This document shows, one piece after another, positions 42,891 to 55,579 of a stretch of 64,000 bases of DNA. Source of the DNA: Sinohyriopsis cumingii (Eukaryota; Mollusca; Bivalvia; Unionida; Unionidae); the NCBI GenBank assembly GCA_028554795.2, contig CM068831.1:67183982-67247981 (forward strand), written 5' to 3'. The notes under the pieces are model-generated. The model was not told where the DNA came from. It did not search any database and worked only from the letters and a program-made list of their open reading frames with translations. Within the stretch, counting starts at the first letter, position 1. Every line of letters begins with the position of its first letter. Both the position numbers and the translations under genes were made by a program.

Positions 42891-43085
42891 CAAATTATAT
42901 AATACCCGTACGTTTCAGGTAATATTTATTGTGTTTTAGTGACAGCTACTGTCATTATACATATACTGTCATTAATCTGGACTTGTCCCTATTGCCACAG
43001 TCTAACTTAAGGAAATGTGACCCGCATACTTGGCCCTTTGATTACAATTACACAGGAGTGCTACCTGTGGGGCGAATAAATAATT

Positions 43086-45307
43086 GCAATATAAAGCCAG
43101 ATCTTTGAGAAATGCCAACCAGAACATTGTTTTCTCAGTAGCCATTCTTTTTCCTTCCTTTCCCATACCTCATATGCATCCCAGTCATACATCTTTTCAC
43201 ATCTATGGCCAGCTTAAGTAAAGTTTGCAGGGCGCATCAGGATAGTATTTGAACTTGCAAGAGGACGATGGATTGCTGATTGTAGTTGTGACAGTCCATG
43301 CCACAGTGCAAGTTTTGGAGCCTATAGTATGTCAGAGATGAATTTCGGTGTAGTCTTGGACATTGAGCCAGTACAGGTAATTTAAGTGCTTGTTACCGGA
43401 TAAAAATCAAAATATTTATGTGTCTGCATATTCATATAGATTCTTTAATTCTGCAACGCTGTATATTTTCATGCACTGGCAATGGTTCATTTTTATGAGA
43501 CACTAGAAAATGAGTGTATGTTTACAAAACTACTTCTGTAAATTTCATGCATTTCCCTGTAAATGCAAATAGTTGCAAATACGTTTAAGCAATGTATTGG
43601 TGACACCATATCTAGAAAAACAGATGTAAAGCATGTTAATGCTGACCAGATAATTTCGTTTCCCAGATCAAAGAAGTAACATGCAGAATCCACATGGGAA
43701 AGATGGACTTGCTAGATTGAAGTTGAGGTTGACACTATTGTCACATACAAACATGTGCAGATATAAATGGTACATACATGGACATCATGAGAACCACTCA
43801 TTATTTTGATGTGTGGCATGTTCATACTTGTATACATAGTATACTGTTTACTATACCAAAAATATACCATTTGATAAGGGGAGAACGCGTTTCTTTTGCA
43901 AGGAAAAAACAAAAATTTCAAAAAATATCTGACAGAAAAATATAGTTTTGTATTTGCAAAATTCCATGTGTGAAGAAATAAGAATAGAATTGATTGCCAG
44001 TGAAAGATAATTTGAGGATGTGCGGGAATGAATTTGGAGCACGCACAACACATGTGTTGGTGCTTCCATCCCATTTTTATCTCAACAATAATATGCAATA
44101 TCAGTGACATATAAACATTTGCTATCGGAAGCGAGTGAGACACTTCAAAAACATATTGATTGCCATAACTTAGCAGGCAAATACAGAGATCCTGTTCATA
44201 GAGACTGTAATCAGAACTTTAGAAACACAACAATTACGCCAGTATTAAGTCACAAGTTGTGATATTAAAACAAACATGTGCTCATCAAAGTACTAAACTG
44301 TATACCTAAAAATGATGAAAAGGAAGGAATTGAACAGGGCACCGTTTTATTATATACTTAGGTGCAAACTGTAGAACCTATTGGTGGTGATACAACTACC
44401 TAATGCTGATTCCAATATTTTCACACGTATTAAAATATCCTTGTATTTTTAAATGTGAATGTATCAGATTTTAGATCACGTCTTTGGACTCTTGATTGTG
44501 TGTGCTTGCAGAAGTTATACATTAAAAATGAACTTTTGAGCAATAACAAATAAAAAGCTGGTGTTAATTTTGAGAAGTGGAAATTAATTTTCGCTTAATA
44601 AATTTCCTAACCTCCTTGTCAACAGTGATAAACCTAATGATGTGCTTTGCTGAATCAGAACTACCTTGCGATCAGAGATGATAAAAAGGTTTACAAAGTT
44701 TCAAAATCTACTGCAACAGATTATGTCTTCCCAAACATACAGTTCGCTAAGTCATTGATATTTAATGAATTATCATATAAAAGAGAATCGTCATTTTACG
44801 TTGTCAATTTGGTTTACGACCCTGCAAAAACTGTTTGGGTTTAATGCTGGTATGTGCGTGAATGACGTACTAGTGTTTGTGATTGAAATATTTGACTCGT
44901 TGCGATATCTCTTCCTTCTTCTTAAGAGTTATGTATATTCAAAATATAAACATCTTAAGAATGTATTGTGCCAAAAAGCCTACACAATATGCAAAGAAAA
45001 TTAACACTAACACAAAATATTGTTACGACTCTAAGTAACTGTTATGTATATTTAATTTGCTTTGCTTGTTAGTTAGTTTTATTTTATTTTATTGCATTAC
45101 ATGCTATTGTAATATCAAATTATATGTTGGAAGTTGACTTTTTTATTTTATTGATTGTAAACAACCAATACGTACCTACATTATTATTGATATGTATGGG
45201 TTTAAAATCAGTATTATTATTAATAGAGAAGTAAATATCTTTACTTGGGTCTAAGTTTTGGGATTGCCTAAGTAAAGTATGCATAATCTAGGTTACTGAT
45301 TTGTAAA
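43086..45307. other. Host non-coding spacer, no gene seen
   Basis: AT-rich sequence with only chance-length frames. The last 250 bp weakly resemble the flank after copy C (TTGCATTACATGCTATTG, compare 33376). The second segmental copy begins at 45308. Confidence 0.55.
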
Positions 45308-48300
45308 CATCAGAATCATAGTAAATGGTTAATTTCAAATAGTTAATAGTTTTTTTTTTTATAGCAAATGCTAGTTATAACCTGAGGTCAAGAAGAGAAC
45401 TATATATAGTGTAACTGGGAGGAGTTGATCAGCTGTTTCAAGATCTAGTACTTTGAAAGTGTATATTATCTTGTGTCCAGTTGGGATAAATTTTATTTCT
45501 TCAAATTATTGAATTCAAGGGATTATTTTCTCTGGAAATGCAAAAGATAACATTCTTGGATAAAGAATTTCACTGGAAAGTATAGCGTATTCAAACCTGG
45601 AATTTTATTTCTGTGATTCAACAAAAGACTGTGGGCACATCAACACACTAGAAGTTATAATAGATACATCATCGCCGTCATTTTTGGATTTAGCTTGGAC
45701 TTCTACTGAAGTTTATTCAAGACTTTAAATTACTGTGTACATAATTCTTGGATTATTTTGGGATTTAATTCGCAATTCCGTAAGTTCCTTTTTCTAATAT
45801 TCACTTTCTATCCTAGGGAAATAAAATATTTGTTAAATTTTACAACGTTTGTTGTCTTTCACTCTGTTCTATTTCGTACTTTAAGAGTATAGCTCTTAAG
45901 ATAAAAAATAAAGTATTATAAAAACATTTAGTAAACTTCAACAAATAAGGTATTTCCCCTGAATACAACACCAATAAATTCCAAGATTTCAATGTGACGA
46001 CATGTTTATTGAGCTGATATATCAGCACTCTTGATGTATCAGAATGGTATAATCTAATCCAGAATATCTTTGAATAAATTCACACTAATTCCATTATAAT
46101 GCGTGACTCGAAAATCTCAGTGAGCACATAGTAATTGTAATTAATAATATAAATAAATACTGTCTCTCAAATTATATCTGAATACAACAAAAGGAATTCA
46201 ACTGGACTGATCATAAAATAGGAATGAACAATTTGTTTACTCCATAACCTTATATAAAAGTCTGAGTTGGAATAAGATGACCAGCATAAGAATCATTTTC
46301 AATGGAAATTTCCATCAAATTCGTAAACATATTCAAATTCTATAAACATTACATTTAGCAACTAACCTAAGCTTATAGAATTCCCATGGTCAAAAACAAC
46401 GTCCTGTTCTCCTATGTAACTAAACATTTTGTTTACGAATGATCATTATCTAAAATTATAATCTACAATACTGGACCAAAGCTAGCTATATAATGTGCTG
46501 CTTACAAATGACAGTGGCAATCTAAAATCATGGATACAAGTTCAATACACAATACAGATATGCATAATATGTATTCGGATCTTACTTGCTAATCACAAAG
46601 TTCGTATTAATAATTCATTTAACGTGATCATTGATTCTCAAGGATTAGCGTATAGTTTAAGCCATATGAGCTATTAGCATTATGAGTAGACGCACATAAG
46701 GACAAAAGACCGTCCAGACTGATTTAGGTAGTTCGTGACCACGCCTAGCTTTCTCAATCGTTCACTCAAGCCGTCAATTGTATATTTTTACCGATATTTA
46801 CCATGTATTCTTCATTTCTTTCATGCCTAATATATTTCTTCAGCAGTAAGATCAAGTAATTTAAATGTGTAGTTCTTTTCATTTTAAAATCCAAAATAGT
46901 TACTTATTGATTCTCTAATAGTACATGCTACTGAATCTATTTGTTGTATTTAAGAGGAACAACCATAAATACTGCTTCTTGTATTTATCTCACACGATGA
47001 CTGAAGACGTCCTTTTTCGTATCATGTTCAAATAATGTATACAGAGTCTCTTCCCTATGGTGTGCATGTGTTTCTTTTACGCTGTAAATTTAAGGCACAG
47101 ATTTTTGTCTAATGTCTATTGAGTATGTTAGTGTTGAATAGTATCATCTGACGCAATGATAAAAGCAAAGCCGAAACAGTTTAAATTCTCACTACTCAAG
47201 TTGACAAATATTGTGAACAATCTTGCTTTATTGTTTAAATGACAAATCTCCTTCATCTATCGCGTGTACACTGTATTCAGCTCATCATACGAAAAACAGT
47301 GTGCTGAACTCAAATCTAACTAAACATTTTGTTTACAAATGAATATTATCTAAAAGTAAAATCTACAATACTGGACATAAGCTAACTATATAATGTGTTG
47401 TTTACTAATGACAGTGGCAATCTGTCTACAATCAAGGACAAAAGTTAAATACACAGTATAGATGTACATAATATGAATCCATATCTTACTGGCTAATCAC
47501 AGTGTTCGTGTAAACATTTCATGTAACGAGCTCTTTGTTTATTATGTATAAGTGTATCGCTTAAACAATAACTAGCGTGATCACTAAAAGTAGACGCGTA
47601 TAAAAAGGATCGTCCAGATTGTTCAATAAAAGTATCGACAAAACCTGGATTTCTCAATCGTTCACTCAAGTAGTCAAGTGTTTTCTGTCCGCTATTTTTA
47701 ATGTATTTTTCATTTTCTTCATGCCTAATTTATTGTTTCAGCATAACGATCAAATAACTTTAATATAAAGTTGTTTTTATTTTAAAGTGGGAAATCGTTA
47801 CTAAATGATGTTCCTGTACTACCGTGCACAACATACACAGTGAGCGACCTCTTACCGATCTCCATAATCATTTGCATATGGTTTAGATTGCCGCTTGTAA
47901 TGTGTTACAACATTCTTTGAATGTAACTTCTTATATCATTTTGATTTAAACAATTCACTCTAAAATGAATGGTCATATTGCATATAATTTTCATAGATCT
48001 TATCATGAATTTATTTACCTTCATTCTTGGAATTTCTCTAATGGTTTTTCATTTTCTCTTTTTGTGCAGCTCGAATACTGTGCTTTTGTCGGTGTTTGCT
48101 ACGCTAATGTTGTTTTCATGCTAGTAAATACTGCAATTATTCGTCTTCCCAGGTCTTGATTATTCTGTTCAAGATGAAATCAAAAGAGTCAGAATTTTGG
48201 TACTATTTTTGAATTCTTTAATTGTTTATTATATCTTCGCTAACAAAATATCTCTCTGTTTATCCTAGGTCCCTTCGATTGTATATATCATCAAAAGTGA

Positions 48301-49290
48301 AGAGGAACATACGTTCGTTGTCTTGTCGATTCGAAGCATTACATGTAGTATATAAAGTATAGTATATAAAGTATTGAATTTCCATCTAATCACATCTTCA
48401 GCTACTAAATATATTTTTGTCTGTTCTTGTGCATCTCTTTCTACAGCTCTGAGATTTTGGTGTCTTTTATTATCATTCTTTTCAATAATGATTTTTAGCA
48501 TTTTATTTTCCAGTTTTTCCCTCTACCTCTTGATCTTTTTCAAGTTATACTCTCTAAATAAAGTGATGAAGAAGACATTCATGGGCATGATTCTTTTGTG
48601 AGGGTGTTTATTAATTTGTTTCTTTATGTTTTACTCAGAAACATGGAAAGTGGTTGTGTTGTAAGGTCTAAGACATGATGGTGGCTTTGTTTGTTTTGCA
48701 CTCAGTTGTAAGAAAAGATGTCCAGCACTTTCTTTTTGGGGGATATGGAAAGCATGCGGTTGGGAGTGGATATTTCTCACACAGTACAGAACATCTGCTC
48801 GTGCTTTTGTAATTGAATGCATTAGCTATGAAAGTGACACCAGTACTTTTTTGCATCATTTATGATTCTGCTAATCATTGTTTCTCCATATGTATTTCAA
48901 GCAAACTAACGCACCTACGCAGTTTCTTTCCATTTCCAAATAGTTTCAGAAGTCGAGATGGGTGAAAATACAAAAAAGTGTGTTCAGCTGTTTCCTCTAG
49001 ATTAATTTGCAATTAAATCATAATTTAACTCAGATATTAAATTGATGGCAGCAGTAAAGAAACTAATTATGCCAGCCTCATCATTGACTATGACTTACGT
49101 TTGATAGTTAAACTTCTTTAAACATAAATGCATTATAGATATAACGTATTTGACTACCTTGCATGAAATTACCATAACAACAAGACCTGAAACGAGTACT
49201 TTACATGAAATAGAGGGAGACCAACGTTTTATTGTCTATAATGTCAACGTTTTATTGTCTTTAACGTCAACGTTTTATTGTCTATAACGT

Positions 49291-50081
49291 CACACAATCA
49301 GTAAGAAATCTAGGTGTTACTCTGGACAGTACCCTCACATTGCACCAACATAACATGAACATATGTAGTGCTGTATATCTTCAGCTGAGACGCATCAGCT
49401 CTATTCGCACATATCTTTCAGTTGATGCCTCTAAAACACTTGTGTGTTGATTAGAACTTTCAAGACTGGACTATTGTAACTCAGTTCTGTCTGGTTCATC
49501 TCAATATCTACTCCAGAAACTTCAAAACGTTCAAAACACAGCTGCTGCGATCATACTAAGAGTATCACGATCAGAGCACACCTCCCCGCTGCTCTGTACT
49601 CTACACTGGCTATCCATTCGATCCCGAATCAAACACAAAATTGGTTCTCTGTGCTACGTTTCGCTGTCGGACTCTAGCCCAACATAACTATCCGACCTCA
49701 CACATGTGCACACACCAGCAAGATACTTACGCTCCTCTTCTGACAATGGTATACTCATTATTCCCACTATGAAAACAAAGTCATGTGGACAGCGTTCTTT
49801 TGCACACCAGGGCCCAGCAACGTGGAATGAATTGCCCACTGAACTAGACACAAAGACACAGTTATCACATTCAAGAGGGCTCTCAAAACTCACTTATTTT
49901 GACTGCAAGAACAAACTTAAATACCTAATAATGTTTCCTACCTGAAATATTCTCACCTTCTTTTTTATTTTGCAATGTTTTTCTAATGTCATGGTGTTTG
50001 TTTTTGTAATTATATTATTACATGTTTTTATCTTATATGGCGCTATACAAAGTCCTCATTATTAGTATTATATAATTGAAC
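49291..50081 (+). mobile_element. CR1/L2-like LINE 3' fragment, second copy
   Basis: Duplicate of 15555-16345, carried along with the segment rather than separately inserted. It has the same stops and landmarks (LSRLDYCNSVLSG, GPATWNELPTELD). Confidence 0.8.
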
Positions 50082-50209
50082 TAGTTTTCAGCTAAAATGT
50101 CATAATTATATTTCATGCTGATTCTGATGTATTTAAAGTGAATTGTTTACATCCGTCCTGGCATGCTTAACCAATGAAATCAACGAATCGATCTAGATAA
50201 TTATTATTT

Positions 50210-50256
50210 AAGTCCCACCCCTTTTTGTATATTGACACTTATGCATCTTATAAAAG
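50210..50256 (+). promoter_or_regulatory. FReD proximal promoter, copy A'
   Basis: The same AAGTCCCACCCC block as copy A, with TATAAAAG at 50249-50256. Confidence 0.6.
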
Positions 50257-50317
50257 AGGGCAAACCTCTTAAACATTTCCATATTCTGCTATAGGAGAGA
50301 ACAATCTTTACCTGATA

Positions 50318-51138
50318 ATGTTTTGTTCAATATTCTTTACCATGACAATGATTGATTTATTCTTCTCTTTACTGACGTTTGCTGCATTTATTACAAGTGA
50401 ACATGCTCAATGTCCATGTCATTGCGCCTGCAACTGTTATTGTACCCAGCCTCAAACTTATTGCGGAAACGTGACGTCACCGCCATGCCAAAATGACTAT
50501 TTCGGAAAACCAAGAGACTGCCAGGACATTTATCAAATGGGTTTTACAAAGACTGGAGGCTACATTATTTATCCCAAAGGACATTCTAATGGTTTTTATG
50601 TTCGATGTGACATGAATACAGCTGGTATTGGATGGACTGTCATTCAGGGAAGAGTCAGCGGAGATGTTGATTTTTTTCGTGAGTGGGGTGACTATAAACT
50701 AGGTTTTGGTGATCCTAATGGAAATATATGGCTTAGAAATGACAATATACATGACCTCACGGCCTAGGCTGATTATCAGCTGCATATAAGCTTGGCTGTT
50801 TCAAAGACAAATACCACCTTTGCTGTGTAGGATACTTTCTCGGTTGGAGACGAAAGTAGTGCATATCTTCTCAACGTAAAAAGCTATAGTGGAACAGCGC
50901 GGGACTCTTTTTCCTCTCATTCTGATATGAAATTCAGCACCAAAGATATGGACAACGACATAAAAAATGTATTAAATTGTGCCAGTCAATACAAAGGCAG
51001 TTGGTGGTACAATGCTTGCCGTTCTTCCAACTTAAATGGATTCTTCATGGACAAGGAATAAATTGGAATGCATATGCCGGATTTGAAACATCCATGGTAT
51101 TTGCAGACATGAAAATAAGGAGAAAGGTTTCACATTAT
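50318..51138 (+). pseudogene. FReD copy A': fibrinogen-related pseudogene
   Basis: About 98 percent identical to copy A. It has an in-frame TAG at 50765-50767 (where A has TCG, in HDLTA) and another at 50828-50830 (TAG for TAT in VYDTF), plus a Gly-to-Arg change in IWLRND. It also shares with A the short C-terminal deletion and frame change, which therefore predates the duplication. The two stops arose afterwards. Confidence 0.9.
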
Positions 51139-51691
51139 GAGAGTAAAAAATTATTAATATATCACCGGAATAAAAAATATTTGTATAAATATGGTTGTTG
51201 AAAATAAGTAAAATAGGGTTCATGTTATTTGCGAATTTTCTTTTGAAATACACCGTTTTTGCTATATCAATACTTCCTCATAGAAGTACGCAGGTATAAT
51301 CAATTTGTAGAACGTTTCTATCTTGATGTCACTGCTGCATTTGAAACGGACGCAGTTGTAATTATTTTTTTGGAGATAGATTAAATTAATACGTAAATTT
51401 GAATCTCTATTTTGTACCGATATTTTCCATTTCCATTTCCTTTACGCCTAATTTAATTTCTTCATCAGTAAGATCAATTAACTTGAATATACACTTATTT
51501 TCTTATAAAATGCGATGCGAAATCGTTACTTTTTATTCTTCTGTAGTATATGCTATTGACTCTTTATGCTGCATTTAAGAGGAACTAACGTTAAAGCTTC
51601 TTCTATTCTGTATATCACATGCTGACTGAAGACGTCGTCTTTTGTGTTACGTTCAAATGATTAAAACAGAGTTATATTCCATATCGTGTGC

Positions 51692-51728
51692 ATTTACGCT
51701 ATACATTTACGCTATACATTTACGCTAT
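51692..51728 (+). repeat. Templated filler at a deletion junction
   Basis: ATTTACGCTATAC appears 2.8 times in tandem, where copy 1 has it once (17956-17968). It is followed directly by sequence equivalent to 20938. It marks the loss of about 2.96 kb from this copy. Confidence 0.8.
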
Positions 51729-52557
51729 GATAACTCTTTCTACTGAATATAAAGCTCGTCATGAAATAGACTTAAGTATGTCAATTGAATGCAATCAATC
51801 CTCATGAATTAGACAAAACTCTGTCTAATGAATGTAATCAATCCGTATATAATACTACTTCTACTGCTAATAATAATAATAATAATAATAATACTAAAAC
51901 AACATTTGTCTAATAAATGCAATCACTACTCATGTTATCTCAAATTCCATTTTTTATTTTTGTATCAATCTGTATGCATTGTTGCAAATCGTTATAGCTG
52001 GTCAGCTACATGACGAGAAATTTTTGCGCTAATATGTAGAGATTGGAAACATGCAGAAAGGTCAGATATGATCGTGTCAATTTGTAATTGAAATTAAACT
52101 AGACTATAACGCAATGACATCAATTGATAGTCAATATATTTCTGTTTGGTTCTATAACTGAAGACCGATATGCAAAGGGAGTCAATTGTCAATGAAATAA
52201 TTATAAAATTGTATCCTTTAAATTATCCTCTTCTGCTATCGTCATTATTTTAAACAGCTCGTATCAGGATCTTTAAAGATAACTTTTATGAACAGAATTA
52301 CTTTCTCTTCTCTGTCAACTGACTCTCTCTCTCTCTCTCTCGTGCACACACATATGCAATCACTCTGTATCTGTCTCTCGCTAATGAGTATCTTAGATGT
52401 TTCTTTTAATAAGACGGATACATAATTTAAAGCTGTACTTGCTAACGATTGATAAGACAAAATCATAACAGAAATAAAAAAGAACTCGAAATATCATTTA
52501 AGTGAAGGTCCACTGTCCTGGTTTATATCGAAGGATGTATCTTGTAATTAACGAGTA

Positions 52558-52558
52558 A

Positions 52559-52632
<74 letters not shown>
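52558..52632 (+). repeat. (CT)n microsatellite
   Basis: About 75 bp of CT with one G interruption, much longer than its counterpart near 21778. A shorter tract at 52321-52340 corresponds to 21510-21558. Confidence 0.95.
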
Positions 52633-52637
<5 letters not shown>

Positions 52638-54670
52638 CATATATATAGATATAGCGTTTATTTTTGTGTGTGCACTGTATATTTAGATCGGTTCAAGCAA
52701 CATCATTCATTATGGGTGTGTATGATAGTAATTTCGCTTCTTCTTAATTAATGGATCCCTGTCCCTGTCACGCTATTCCAGTTTCAAACCAAACGGAAAT
52801 TTCTTTGCTAACACGGCGTCAATGTTAGGTTGGGCGTGTCTGTTTGCTCAAACAACATAATTGGTGCAGCTCTTATTAGATAAGCTCCAGTTAAATCCGT
52901 AACTTTCTGTAACGTTGTGAGTTACATGACATTGTACCCATTTACATTAGTGCTAAATCGCTTCCCGTTCTCATCCTGTTCAAGTTTTGGGAGGAATATT
53001 AAAACTTTTCATTTGAAATACTCGACGCAGATAATCTTCTTGTATGTGTAGTCCAAGAACCCCACCTCTTCCCTGAAATGGATTCTTCCAGGAACTGGAA
53101 AGATTAGCGAGCAGACTGATCGTTTACACTTGGACTGAAACACAAATTTATGATGATTGGTGGTGACGCTCTGGCGACAATCTTGTAAGAAATTATAAAG
53201 TAATGAATCAAACGACTAAGTGGTGTACATTTATTTTATATCCTTGATGCTTTTGCTTTTAGAGTCGCAAAAGAGAGACGATTCAAACTGCCTGCGTTTG
53301 TGGGACCATGCGACTACTTTAGATTTTTAAGCACGTTGCTTTCATTAATCCGTCTGTCTAGATGATAATTTTATATGTTCCTTACTTGAGCTGTTTAACA
53401 GATGATATTTGTACATGAATGTCCCTTGATTGTGAAATTATGGTAAATACTGGCACTAAGCTCTCAGTACTAGTACTAGTACATATTGAATAGAAATATA
53501 CTTCTTTAGATGATACATTCATTTCTTAACTTTATATTACTGGTTGGCTTTTATTGTATTTACCTGTTTGATGATGTGAAAAGGTTCTAAAATTATTTTA
53601 TATACTAAGTAGTTAAATATATAAAAATATTCTTGAAGTTTGTACATACGCTTTATTATAATTACATAAAATATATTTCACCTAATTAACTTCGAAACCC
53701 CATCAGGAAATCAGAAATGAAGCCGATGGCGCCATTGAGTCTTATTATTAATAATGGTCAACACAAACGTAAACAATTATTTATAGATCCTATGTAATTT
53801 GCCTTCTTAACAGAATAAGGTCATGTGCACAAATTTATAGCAAAAGATATTATATATAATTTACAGCCATGACTCAAACTTACAAAAAGTAAATATAATC
53901 ATGCACCAGGAGCTACAAAGATTATAGATATACATAACAATGTACTACAGACAAGTCAAGTCATTTCGTCGAAAAGGTAAAGCAATCATGGTGTTACTAT
54001 CGAATATATAAATAACCCATGGAATCGAGGATAAAGGGAGGGATAAATTCTTGGCGATTAAATAACAACAATTAAAGAATTCGCAAATATCAGGAAAATT
54101 ATGACCCTTTTAATCTCAACTTGAACAGAAGATTCAACCAATTGTAAAAGATTAATGATTTCAAGGTCTAAATTAATTGCCTGGAAAAACATACCGTAGT
54201 AAGCACCACCAACAACACCGTTTTCAGGCAGCAGAAAAAAAGAAAATGAGAATATACAGAAAGTTAAACAAATGGACATAAATGAATTAGTGACAGGAGC
54301 TAAGAGAATAATATACAATCTGTACATTCGTTTCAGACTGGATTGATGAAATCAGAACGATAGAAGATGTTACAGTCTTCGATTTATAATAAACATTAAA
54401 AGTCGCAATCTAAACCAAATTCAAACGATTATGGGGATCGGGAAGTTTAATTTCCTCTTCTAGTATGCCTATATCCGGAATGAGGTTAATTTGTGTAGCT
54501 CACCGTGTGTTAGTTGGACTGCAAGTAGTCTCATTAGACAAAAGGATACTTTCTCGTTTGGAAAATGAATCATTTGTTATTCTGGCAAAAACCATTCAAA
54601 TCTGTTTATAGTGAGTTTACTAAAGTCGTCTAAGCATGACCTCATTGTGTCGAAATGGATATTCATTATT

Positions 54671-54720
54671 CAAGTCCCACCTCTTTTTGTATATTGACAC
54701 TTATGTAGGATATAAAAATA
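54671..54720 (+). promoter_or_regulatory. Conserved FReD proximal promoter, copy B'
   Basis: Identical to the copy B block over CAAGTCCCACCTCTTTTTG and TATAAAAATA (54711-54720). Confidence 0.65.
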
Positions 54721-54757
54721 GACAGTTCCTCCTTACAATGCCATATCAAACTGCTCA

Positions 54758-55579
54758 ATGTTCTTTGCCGTGGGAATGGTTGCTTTAATATTCACTGTCC
54801 TGACGTTCGCAGAATTTGTTACAAGCGGACATTCTCAATGCCCATATCAGTGCGCCTGCAACTGCTATTGTAACCAGCCTCAAACATATTGTGGACACGT
54901 GGCTTCATCTACATGCCAACATGACCATTTTCGAAAACCAATTGACTGCCAGGACATTCACCAGATGGGTTTTACAAAGACAGGAGGCTACATTATTTAT
55001 CCAAAAGGACATCCTAATGGTATCTACGTTCGATGTGACATGGATACAGCCGGTGGAGGATGGACTGTAATTCAGAGAAGAGTCAGTGGAGATGTTGATT
55101 TCTTTCGTGAGTGGGTTGATTATAAAGAGGGTTTTGGTGATCCGAATGGAAACATTTGGCTCGGAAATGATAATATACATGATCTCACGGCCTCGGCCGA
55201 TTACCAGCTGCATATAAACTTGGCTGTTTCAAAAACGAATACCAGCCATGCTGTGTATGATACTTTCTCGGTTGGAGACGAAAGTAGCGGATATCTGCTC
55301 ATCGTAAAAAGCTACAGTGGAACAGCTGGGGACTCTTTTACCGGGCATTCCGGTATAAAATTTACCACCAAAGATAGGGACAACGACAAAATGAATTCAA
55401 CAAATTGTGCAATTGATTACAAAGGAGGATGGTGGTACAGTACTTGCCATTCTTCAAACTTAAATGGAATATACGGATCCACCAAACATGGAGAAGGAAT
55501 AAATTGGTATACATATGCCGGACATTATACGTCCATGATATTTGCAGACATGAAAATAAGAAGAAAAATTTCACATTAA
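54758..55579 (+). CDS. FReD copy B': secreted fibrinogen-related lectin
   Basis: The frame has 273 residues in a single intact exon, the same length as copy B. Signal peptide (MFFAVGMVALIFTVLTF), Cys-rich CPYQCACNCYC stub, then the fibrinogen-related domain with [38 protein letters not shown] (a fuller calcium-site motif than copy B's DRDSDK), CAIDYKGGWWYSTCH and GINWYTYAG. About 30 of 273 residues differ from B, most of them in the last 130. It is expected to be secreted and disulphide-linked, binding carbohydrate or other ligands through the C-terminal pocket. The polyadenylation signal AATAAA is at 55609-55614, where copy B has lost it. The short upstream frame at 54738 is conserved. Confidence 0.9.
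   Translation: MFFAVGMVALIFTVLTFAEFVTSGHSQCPYQCACNCYCNQPQTYCGHVASSTCQHDHFRKPIDCQDIHQMGFTKTGGYIIYPKGHPNGIYVRCDMDTAGGGWTVIQRRVSGDVDFFREWVDYKEGFGDPNGNIWLGNDNIHDLTASADYQLHINLAVSKTNTSHAVYDTFSVGDESSGYLLIVKSYSGTAGDSFTGHSGIKFTTKDRDNDKMNSTNCAIDYKGGWWYSTCHSSNLNGIYGSTKHGEGINWYTYAGHYTSMIFADMKIRRKISH

Larger units (their letters stand above)
39795..43085. repeat. Segmental duplication, block 3 copy 1
   Basis: Matches 59820-64000 in order: AAGAACAGTTCTTGCATGGTG, TATTTTAATAGGAT, TTTTCAAGCAGCAGAAAAT, GAGAGCGG and CCCTATTGCCAC all recur. This copy has two extra pieces, an inverted flank copy (about 40820-42260) and a microsatellite plus SINE (about 42530-42905). The other copy has one (about 60455-63245). 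No gene seen. Confidence 0.7.
45308..51728. repeat. Segmental duplication, block 1 copy 2
   Basis: A near-identical copy of 11573-17972, starting at the CATCAG that adjoins the Polinton-like element in the first copy. It ends in a filler sequence at a deletion junction. 45308-49220 contains the same gene-less FReD flank remnants. Confidence 0.85.

Noticed and set aside
44647-45004. Two overlapping frames of 65 and 79 codons
   Set aside because: Chance length in AT-rich DNA. No motif, no paralogue elsewhere in the window.
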